Assembly (NCBI GenBank): GCA_020632995.1
Contig: JACKEN010000003.1
Coordinates: 248,001-312,000, forward strand
From: Deltaproteobacteria bacterium
GTDB taxonomy: Bacteria; Myxococcota; Kuafuiibacteriia; Kuafuiibacteriales; Kuafuiibacteriaceae
Reading direction: 5' to 3'
DNA length: 64,000 nt
Positions 57,744 through 64,000 of this stretch are shown piece by piece. The notes under the pieces are model-generated. The model had not been told where the DNA came from. It saw only the letters and a program-made list of their open reading frames with translations, and did not search any database. A program made the position numbers and the translations under genes. Numbering within the stretch: position 1 is the first letter of the stretch; each line of letters opens with the position of its first letter.

Positions 57744-59738
57744 ATGCGCGCCTGGTGTCCGCATTGCGGGGCTCTCAACGAGTTTGCGCGCCCGCCTACC
57801 ACCGCGATCGTCTACTGCCAGCACTGCAGGAAGCCTTTCGGTGCTGCGGCGCTGCAGCAGAGCCCGGCCGGCTCGACGCCGCCCCCGAACGTGCGCACCC
57901 CGCCCTCGACCGCGGTGCCCGCGCGCCGGCGGCAGGCGGTGTCCTCGCCCAACCTCGTGCCGCCCCCGGTGCGCACCCCCGACCCGCGCAACCCGGCCGA
58001 TCCGGGCTTCGGGCGCGAGTCCACCGAGCCGTTTCGGACGCGCCGGCAGGGCTCGGGCCCGGTAGCGGCCCAGGTCATCGTCCCCAAGGGTCGGCGCGAG
58101 GAGGGGCGCGAGGGGCCCGTCGCGAAGATCGTCTACCGGAGCCCGGACGGCCTCGAGACCGACTTCGTGCTCGACGAGCGCAACCCGGTGGGCCGGCACC
58201 CCAAGAACAAGATCCGGCTCAACGACCGGGAGATCTCGAAGGAGCACGCGGTCATCGAGCGGCGCGGGACCGAGTGGTGGCTGCGCGACCTGAACTCGTC
58301 CAACGGCACCTACGTGAACGGCCGGCGCATCCGGGAGGCCAAGCTCAAGGACAACGACGAGCTGGTGCTGGGCTCGATGCGCCTGGTGTTCCAGATGGAG
58401 GGCCGGGGCCACGGCTCGAGCGCCAAGGACCTCGTCACCATCCTCCCCCAGGATCCGGCCGGCTCGACCCACATCCACGCCAAGCTCCAGGAGGAGGAGG
58501 CGGACTTCCGGCCCGCGGGCGAGGTCACCGACCTCGAGGTGCTGAAGCGGGACTACGAGAAGCTGCGGCTGTCCCACGAGCTCGCCGGCATCGGCCTCAC
58601 CACCGACCTCGCCGAGCTGTTGTCGAAGACGATGGACGTGGTGTTCAGCATGTTCCCCGCCGACAACGCGGTGGTCATGCTGGTGGACCACGACACCAAC
58701 ACCCTGGTGCCCCACACCGTCCGCCAGCGGGGCGGGCGGCCGAAGCAAGAGATCTTGCTCTCGAGCAGCATCGTGAACGCCTCGCTCCAGGAGCGGGCCT
58801 CGGTGCTCGCCTCGGACGCCTTCTTGGACCCGCGCTTCTCGGGCTCGCAGTCGATCATCGCCCAGGGCATCCGGGCCGCGATGTGCGTGCCGATGGTGGC
58901 CCACGACAAGGTGCTCGGCATCATGCACCTCGACTCGCGCGAGCGGGTCGGGGCCTTCAACGAGAAGGACCTCCAGATCCTGAAGGCGATCGCCAACCAG
59001 ACCGCGATCGCGATCGAGAACGCCCGCCTTGTCCGCCAGATCGAGGAAGAAGCCAAGACCCGCGGTCAGCTCTCCCGGTTCCTGCCCCCCCACGTGGTGG
59101 AGGAGATGGTGCAGGGCAAGGGCCGGGCCATCCAGAAGGGCGGCCAGGAGCTCGAGGCCTCGGTGGTGTTCTGCGACATCCGGGGCTTCACGTCCCTGTC
59201 CGAGAGCTCCGGCCCGCAGGAGGTCGTCGATCTGCTCAACGAGTACTTCGAGCGCCTGGTCGAGGTGGTCTTCAAGCGCCACGGGGTGCTCGACAAGTTC
59301 ATCGGCGACGCCCTGATGGCCTCGTGGGGCACGATCGGCGACGAGGACGTCTACGACAGCACCTTCAACTGCGTCGCGGCGGCCATCGAGTTCCGCGACG
59401 CGGTGCGTGAGCTGAACGAGGAGCGCGACCAGAGCGGGCTCGCCCCGATCATGATGGGGGTCGGGGTGAACACGGGGAGCCTGGTGGCGGGCTACATGGG
59501 CTCGCGGCGCCGGCTGGAGTTCACGGTCATCGGCGACACCGTCAACACCGCCTCCCGGGTCTGCGGCATCGCGTCCGGGGATCAGGTCCTGATCTCGGAC
59601 ACGACCTACAGGTACGTTGCGGACCGGATCGAGGCGCGATATCTCGGGACCCGTCAGGTGAAGGGCAAGGAACAGGAGATCGGGATCTACGAGGCGGTGC
59701 GGATCCTCGAGAGCGTTCGGTCCGCGAGCGGGAGCTGA
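57744..59738 (+). CDS. Zinc ribbon-FHA-GAF-class III nucleotide cyclase
   Basis: 664 residues with four parts. Residues 1-35 form a zinc ribbon (CPHC ... CQHC). An FHA domain follows at about 128-217 (NPVGRHPKNKIRLNDREISKEHAVIERR...DLNSSNGTYVNGRRI; Arg151 and Ser165 keep phosphothreonine binding). GAF spans about 273-430. The cyclase is at about 470-655 with metal Asp478 (CDIRGFTS) and Asp522 (DKFIGDALMASWG), the purine-selecting Lys518, and the transition-state Asn601/Arg605 in GDTVNTASR. An active adenylate cyclase is expected. FHA suggests it is recruited by a Ser/Thr kinase, and one is encoded 8 bp downstream that starts with the same kind of zinc ribbon. Confidence 0.92.
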   Translation: MRAWCPHCGALNEFARPPTTAIVYCQHCRKPFGAAALQQSPAGSTPPPNVRTPPSTAVPARRRQAVSSPNLVPPPVRTPDPRNPADPGFGRESTEPFRTRRQGSGPVAAQVIVPKGRREEGREGPVAKIVYRSPDGLETDFVLDERNPVGRHPKNKIRLNDREISKEHAVIERRGTEWWLRDLNSSNGTYVNGRRIREAKLKDNDELVLGSMRLVFQMEGRGHGSSAKDLVTILPQDPAGSTHIHAKLQEEEADFRPAGEVTDLEVLKRDYEKLRLSHELAGIGLTTDLAELLSKTMDVVFSMFPADNAVVMLVDHDTNTLVPHTVRQRGGRPKQEILLSSSIVNASLQERASVLASDAFLDPRFSGSQSIIAQGIRAAMCVPMVAHDKVLGIMHLDSRERVGAFNEKDLQILKAIANQTAIAIENARLVRQIEEEAKTRGQLSRFLPPHVVEEMVQGKGRAIQKGGQELEASVVFCDIRGFTSLSESSGPQEVVDLLNEYFERLVEVVFKRHGVLDKFIGDALMASWGTIGDEDVYDSTFNCVAAAIEFRDAVRELNEERDQSGLAPIMMGVGVNTGSLVAGYMGSRRRLEFTVIGDTVNTASRVCGIASGDQVLISDTTYRYVADRIEARYLGTRQVKGKEQEIGIYEAVRILESVRSASGS

Positions 59739-59745
59739 GGCGTAG

Positions 59746-60831
59746 GTGAGGAAGCAGGTCGTCCAACGCTGCCCCAACTGCAGCGCCAAGTATGACGTCG
59801 GCATCTACGTGTCGGGTCAGAAGGTGCGCTGCCGCCGCTGCGGCATCAAGTTTGCCGTGGTGCGCAACGACACCGACCCCGGGACCAAGGCGGCCGACGC
59901 GGGGGCGCGCCCCGACGCGGCGGCTGCAGCCCAGGTTGCGGCGATCCAGGCCCAGGTGGCCCAGCAGCAGGCGTCGGGCTCGCGCTCCCCGCCGCGGCCC
60001 GCCCACAAGCAGCCCCGCACCGCGCAGAACGACATCGCGCCGGGCACGATCCTGAACGGCTACGAGGTCGGGCCGGTGCTCGGCCGCGGCGCGATGGGCA
60101 CGGTCTACCGCGGGCGCCAGCTCTCGCTCGAGCGCCCGGTGGCGATCAAGGTGATGAGCTCCGACCTCGTGAGCCAGCCGGAGTTCATCCTGCGCTTTCG
60201 CCGTGAGGCGGCGGCGCTCGCCTCGCTCTCGCACCACAACGTGGTGTCGATCATCGACCAGGGCAACGTCGACAACGACTGGTACTTCGTCATGGAGTAC
60301 GTCGACGGCCCGACGATGCGCCGCACGTTGTCGCAACGTACCTTGCGCATGTCCCAGGCCCTCGACCTCGCGGTCCAGATCGGGCGCGGCCTCGACTACG
60401 CGCACTCCCGCGGGGTCGTGCACCGCGACCTGAAGCCCGAGAACGTGCTCTTGGCCGACGATGGGGCCTCGGGCTTCGTGGCGAAGATCTGCGACTTCGG
60501 CCTCGCCGACATCCTCTACAGCGATCGCTCCTTCGTGAACCTCACCGGCAGCCGCATCTCGATGGGCACGGTGAACTACATGGCCCCCGAGCAGCGGCAG
60601 GACGCGGGCCGGGTGGACCAGCGGGCCGACGTCTTCAGCTACGGCGTGCTCCTGTACGAGATGTTCACGGGCGAGCTGCCGCTCGGCCGCTATCAGGAGC
60701 CCACCAAGCGCAACAAGAACCTCGATCGGCGCCTCGACCCGGTGATCATGCGGGCACTCGAGCCCGACGCCCGGCGGCGCTACCCGCGGGTGCGCGAGAT
60801 CGTCGAGGTCATCGAGCAGGTTCGCCGCTGA
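59746..60831 (+). CDS. Zinc-ribbon Ser/Thr protein kinase (soluble)
   Basis: 361 residues, GTG start. An N-terminal zinc ribbon (CPNCSAKYDVGIYVSGQKVRCRRCGIKF) of the MJ0042 type is followed by an Ala/Gln linker and the kinase domain from about residue 106. Motifs are complete: VLGRGAMGTVYRGRQ, VAIKVMS, HRDLKPENVLL, CDFGLADILY, GTVNYMAPEQ. No membrane segment, so it is cytoplasmic. The upstream FHA-cyclase gene is likely co-transcribed, and FHA-phosphothreonine binding suggests a kinase-to-cyclase signalling pair. Confidence 0.92.
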   Translation: MRKQVVQRCPNCSAKYDVGIYVSGQKVRCRRCGIKFAVVRNDTDPGTKAADAGARPDAAAAAQVAAIQAQVAQQQASGSRSPPRPAHKQPRTAQNDIAPGTILNGYEVGPVLGRGAMGTVYRGRQLSLERPVAIKVMSSDLVSQPEFILRFRREAAALASLSHHNVVSIIDQGNVDNDWYFVMEYVDGPTMRRTLSQRTLRMSQALDLAVQIGRGLDYAHSRGVVHRDLKPENVLLADDGASGFVAKICDFGLADILYSDRSFVNLTGSRISMGTVNYMAPEQRQDAGRVDQRADVFSYGVLLYEMFTGELPLGRYQEPTKRNKNLDRRLDPVIMRALEPDARRRYPRVREIVEVIEQVRR

Positions 60832-60840
60832 GGACGTCCG

Positions 60841-61413
60841 GTGGACGCCTCGACCCTACCCACCTGGGGCCTGGCCCTGCTCATCTTCGGGCTGCGGGTC
60901 TGCGACGTCACCCTGGGCACCGTCCGCACCCTGAGCGTGGTGCAGGGGCGGGTGCGCCTGTCGGTGTTCCTCGGGTTCTTCGAGATCCTGATCTGGGTCA
61001 CCGCGATCTCCCAGGTGGTCACCCACCTCGCCGAGAGCCCGCTGTTGGCGGTGGCCTACGCGGGCGGGTTCGCGACCGGCAACGCCAGCGGCATCCTCCT
61101 GGAGCGGCGCCTCGCCATGGGCTCGGTGGTGGTGCGGATGATCTCCGCCAAGGCGAGCGACGCGATCGCCGCCTACCTCGAGTCGCTCGGCCACTCGGTG
61201 GCCCTGTTCAACGGGCACGGCAAGGGCGACGCGCCGGTGCGCCTCGTCTACACCACCTGCCGGCGCAAGGAGCTGCGGAGCATCCTCGACCACGCCCGGG
61301 GCCTCGACGCCGACGTGATCTACGCGGTGGAGCCGCTCCTCGAGGGCTCGCTCACCTTCCGGCAGCCGCTGCCCCACGCCACCGGCTGGCGCGCGGTGTT
61401 CCTGCGCAAGTGA
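60841..61413 (+). CDS. UPF0316/DUF2179 membrane protein
   Basis: 190 residues. Membrane helices LALLIFGLRVCDVTLGTVRTLSVVQG and LSVFLGFFEILIWVTAISQVV, then LLAVAYAGGFATGNASGILLERRLAMG. The R-x-x-D-V-[TS]-L-G-T-x-R block and the C-terminal domain VVVRMISAKASDAIAAYLESLGHSVALFNGHGKGDAPVRLVYTTCRRKELRSILDHARGLDADVIYAVE (DUF2179-like) identify UPF0316. DUF2179 domains are thought to bind a small ligand. Transport or signalling role unknown. Ten bases downstream of the kinase gene, so probably co-transcribed. Confidence 0.85.
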   Translation: MDASTLPTWGLALLIFGLRVCDVTLGTVRTLSVVQGRVRLSVFLGFFEILIWVTAISQVVTHLAESPLLAVAYAGGFATGNASGILLERRLAMGSVVVRMISAKASDAIAAYLESLGHSVALFNGHGKGDAPVRLVYTTCRRKELRSILDHARGLDADVIYAVEPLLEGSLTFRQPLPHATGWRAVFLRK

Positions 61414-61425
61414 ACCTGCGGCGGG

Positions 61426-61863
61426 CTACCGGACCACGGTGACCGGGCAGGGGGCGTGCTGGAGCACCTGGCTGGAGATGCTGCCCAGGAAGAGCTTCTT
61501 GAACTCGGTGTGGCCCCGGGTGCCCATCACGATGAGGTCGGGCTGCTCGTCCTCGGCGAACGCGACGATCTCGCTCGAGGGGCTGCCGACCCGGACCACC
61601 TCGCGGGAGACCACGCTGTCGTCCTCCATCGCGCGGCGGGCGCCCTCGAAGTAGGCCTTGGAGACCCGCTGCACCGCGTCGTCGATCTCCTTGCCGGTGA
61701 GGGCGTTCAGGCCCATCACCGAGATCACCGTGGAGTCGTAGACGTGGACGAGCTCCAGCTCGGCGCCCACGGCCTTGGCCAGCCGGGCGGCGAAGCGGGC
61801 CGCCTTCGCGCAGCCCTCCGAGCCGTCGACCGGGGTGATGATCTTCTTGAGAGCTTCGCTCAT
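61426..61863 (-). CDS. Universal stress protein (UspA family)
   Basis: 145 residues from the ATG at 61863; the longer frame is a leader. KKIITPVDGSEGCAKAARFAARLAKAVGAELELVHVYD is the typical start, and DLIVMGTRGHTEFKKLFLGSISSQVLQHAPCPVTVVR contains the G-x2-G-x9-G-[ST] ATP-binding motif. It is a cytoplasmic stress-response protein of the ATP-binding type. Convergent with the DUF2179 gene. Confidence 0.92.
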   Translation of the reverse strand: MSEALKKIITPVDGSEGCAKAARFAARLAKAVGAELELVHVYDSTVISVMGLNALTGKEIDDAVQRVSKAYFEGARRAMEDDSVVSREVVRVGSPSSEIVAFAEDEQPDLIVMGTRGHTEFKKLFLGSISSQVLQHAPCPVTVVR

Positions 61864-61991
61864 GTTGCGGTCCTCCGCTCCGTCCCGGAGCAAACCGCGT
61901 GCCCTCTCGTGGTGCATCGGCGCGATCCGGCCCGGGTTACATCTGGGTAACCATTGGATCCGCCAAGGTGTTCCCAGCGCGGCGCGCCGCG

Positions 61992-64000
61992 TCAGCGCAG
62001 CCAGCGGGCGAGGGTTTCGTCCAGGACCCGCTGGGCCAGGGGCTTGGTGATGTAGTCGTCCATGCCCGCCTCGAGGCAGCGCTCGCGGTCCCCCGGCATC
62101 GCGTTGGCGGTGAGGCCGATGATCGGAATGTGGCCGCCCTGGCTGGCCTCCCGGGCCCGGATGGCGCGGGAGGCGTCGTAGCCGTCCATCACCGGCATCT
62201 GGCAGTCCATGAGGATGGCGTCGAAGCGGTCGCCCTGGAGCTGACGGAGGGCCGCCTCGCCGTTGGTGGCGAGGGCCGACTCCATCCCGAGGCGGGAGAG
62301 CATCCGCATCACCACCCGCTGGTTCACCGCCTCGTCCTCCACCACCAGCACCCTCAGGGCCCGATCCGGGCCGCTCGCCTCGAGCTTGCCCATCGCGGCC
62401 GCCTGCTCGGCCCGGCGGACCGGGGGCGGGGTGGGGCGCACCAGGGCCCCGTCCTCGTGGCCGAGGGCGTCGCGCAGCGCGGCCCGGAGCACCCGGCGCC
62501 GCGGCGGCTTGTGGAGCTGCCAGCGGATCCCGGCGGCCTGGACCGCGTCGGCGGGGAGGAGCTCCACGTGGGTGTTCAGCAGGATCCGCGGCACCTCCTG
62601 CAGGAGCGAGTGGGCCTCCATGCGCTGGGCCACCGCCAGCCCGCTCAGGCCGTCCGGCTCACTCCCCAGGCAGTCGAGCACCACCGCCGCGATGGGCTCG
62701 CCCGCCCTCGCCGCCGCCTCCATCTTCGCAAGTGCGCTTGCGCCCGAGCGCTCCACCGCGACCTCGGCTCCCCAGGCCTCGAGGAGCTGGCGCAGGTTGG
62801 CCTGCGCCGCGGGGCTGTCGTCCACCACCAGGAGCCGAGCGCCGCCGAAGCTGGGGGCGGCCGGCGCCTGCGCGGCCATCGCGCGGCCGCGCTCGAGCTC
62901 GAGCCGGACCGTGAAGCGGCTCCCTCGATCCGGCTCGCTCTCGACCTCCACCGCGCCGCGCATCGCGACGGCGAGGGCCCGGACGATGGTGAGCCCGAGG
63001 CCGGTGCCCCCGAAGCGGCGGGTGGTCGACGAGTCCGCCTGGCTGAAGGGGTCGAAGAGCACCGAGAGCTTGTCGGGCGGGATGCCGACCCCGGTGTCCT
63101 CCACCACCAGCTCCACCGTCACCCCCTCCGCATGCGCGGTGCCCCGGACGCGCAGCCGTACCTCTCCGCTCGCGGTGAACTTCACCGCGTTGCTGAGGAG
63201 GTTCGAGAGGAGCTGGCGGATGCGGTGGGGATCGCCGGTGACCCACTGGGGAGTGTCGGGCGCCAGGCTCGGGACCAGCTCCAGTCCCCGGGCGCGGGCA
63301 GAGGTGGCGAACAGGTCGGTGACCTCCTCGACCAGCTGGCCGAGGTCGAAGGTGCGCCGCTCGAGCACCAGCTTGCCCGCCTCCATCTTGGAGACGTCGA
63401 GGATGTCGTTCAGCAGCACCAGGAGGGTGCCGGCGGAGGCCTTCACCGTCTGCGCGTACTCGCGTTGCTCCTCATCGAGGCGGGTGCCGAGCAGGAGGTC
63501 GGTCATCCCGATGACCCCGTTCATCGGGGTGCGTATCTCGTGGCTCATGGTGGCGAGGAACGCGCTCTTGGCGGTGTTGGCCTCGCGCGCCTCGTGCTCC
63601 GCCGCGCGCCGCTCCTCGACCTCGGTCTGGAGGAGCGTCAACGTGTCTTGCACGCGCCGGTGCTGGCGCTCCTGCAGGTTGATGAAGAGGGTCACCGCGC
63701 CGCCGGCGAGGATCGCGAGGCCGACCATCTCGGAGGCCTGCTGCTCGTAGGCGTCCGAGCCGGCGAGGGGGCTGCTCGGGGCGCCGAAGACCAGCTCGTA
63801 GATCAGCTGCACGCCGGTGACCGCCACCACCACCGCCCACCAGCCCATGGTGCCGCGGCGATCGAGGAACACCCCGGCCACGATCGGCAGGCAGGCGACC
63901 CACGCGTAGGAGGTGCTGGTCAGCCCGCCGGTGACGATGACGTTCCCGTAGGCGAGGGTCAGGAACAGCCCCACCGTGAGGTGCCCCACCAGGCGGGTGT
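61992..64000 (-). CDS. Hybrid histidine kinase with two receiver domains, truncated at the window edge
   Basis: At least 669 residues; the frame stays open to base 64000, so the N-terminus is missing. It has about five membrane helices (YAWVACLPIVAGVFL, MGWWAVVVAVTGVQLIYELVF, MVGLAILAGGAVTLFINLQ), a coiled coil, and a HisKA domain with phospho-His in FLATMSHEIRTPMNGVIG. HATPase follows with LLSNLLSNAVKFT, VVEDTGVGIPPDKL and RFGGTGLGLTIV. Receiver 1 (LLVVDDSPAAQANL, Asp in VVLDCLGSEPDG) is divergent; receiver 2 (VLVVEDEAVNQRVV, ILMDCQMPVMDGYDASRAIR, YITKPL) is canonical. The signal is unknown; the sensor seems to be the membrane region itself. Confidence 0.92.
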   Translation of the reverse strand, partial: TRLVGHLTVGLFLTLAYGNVIVTGGLTSTSYAWVACLPIVAGVFLDRRGTMGWWAVVVAVTGVQLIYELVFGAPSSPLAGSDAYEQQASEMVGLAILAGGAVTLFINLQERQHRRVQDTLTLLQTEVEERRAAEHEAREANTAKSAFLATMSHEIRTPMNGVIGMTDLLLGTRLDEEQREYAQTVKASAGTLLVLLNDILDVSKMEAGKLVLERRTFDLGQLVEEVTDLFATSARARGLELVPSLAPDTPQWVTGDPHRIRQLLSNLLSNAVKFTASGEVRLRVRGTAHAEGVTVELVVEDTGVGIPPDKLSVLFDPFSQADSSTTRRFGGTGLGLTIVRALAVAMRGAVEVESEPDRGSRFTVRLELERGRAMAAQAPAAPSFGGARLLVVDDSPAAQANLRQLLEAWGAEVAVERSGASALAKMEAAARAGEPIAAVVLDCLGSEPDGLSGLAVAQRMEAHSLLQEVPRILLNTHVELLPADAVQAAGIRWQLHKPPRRRVLRAALRDALGHEDGALVRPTPPPVRRAEQAAAMGKLEASGPDRALRVLVVEDEAVNQRVVMRMLSRLGMESALATNGEAALRQLQGDRFDAILMDCQMPVMDGYDASRAIRAREASQGGHIPIIGLTANAMPGDRERCLEAGMDDYITKPLAQRVLDETLARWLR

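Overview
The window is very GC-rich, densely coded DNA of a Gram-negative, predatory/social-type bacterium, most likely a Myxococcota (former deltaproteobacterial) genome. This is an inference from content: four Ser/Thr kinase-type genes including one with a PEGA domain, two DUF4388 proteins, class III cyclases, an NtrC-type sigma-54 activator, many large surface lipoproteins, PlsB and an actinobacterial/archaeal-type inositol-phosphate synthase. Several genes have a -10-like hexamer only 6-9 bases before the ATG and no Shine-Dalgarno, suggesting leaderless mRNAs.

Layout. 1-8 kb: the end of an RND/MMPL exporter, a thioredoxin with a rhodanese-like tail, a hexapeptide-repeat protein, an Ig-repeat lipoprotein, a membrane glycosyltransferase and a beta-helix surface protein. 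8-17 kb: an orphan Dam-type methylase, an outer-membrane protein, a pseudokinase, two small proteins, a kinase-cyclase pair and an OmpA/FecR/barrel fusion. 17.2-20.1 kb: a Ro60 (TROVE-vWA) gene followed on the same strand by a Y-RNA-like hairpin, three tRNA-like RNAs carrying a Y-like stem in place of the anticodon loop, and a tandem array of reduced tRNA-like repeats. 20-28.5 kb: a Uma2 protein, a DUF1552 Tat substrate coupled to a 14-repeat propeller lipoprotein, a nitrilase-fold lipoprotein, a UreH-like metal permease, an unknown two-part protein and a nucleotidyltransferase/small-protein pair. 28.5-34.4 kb: a MITE-like element, then a five-gene overlapping operon for ACP-bound fatty acyl chemistry (FAAL, SDR, ACP, acyl-CoA dehydrogenase, radical SAM). 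34.5-44.5 kb: a HerA-like ATPase, a YkgJ Cys-cluster protein, a repeat-rich spacer, an acetyltransferase, an amidohydrolase, DnaJ, ExbB/ExbD and Ino1 with a long structured leader. 44.5-64 kb: a sigma-54 promoter driving a small ORF and an NtrC-like regulator, two DUF4388 proteins, a TlpA thioredoxin, a PEGA kinase, a BMP-family lipoprotein, PlsB, an FHA-GAF-cyclase, a zinc-ribbon kinase, a DUF2179 protein, a universal stress protein and a truncated hybrid histidine kinase.

The most interesting system is the Ro60 locus. Ro60 proteins bind Y RNAs, and some bacterial Y RNAs mimic tRNA. Here three RNAs keep a full acceptor stem (including a tRNA-His-like G-1:C73 pair), D-arm and T-arm, while the anticodon loop is replaced by a conserved 46-47 nt hairpin that matches the Ro60-binding strand of the adjacent stand-alone Y-like RNA. 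Neither the RNAs nor their binding to Ro60 can be proved from sequence alone.
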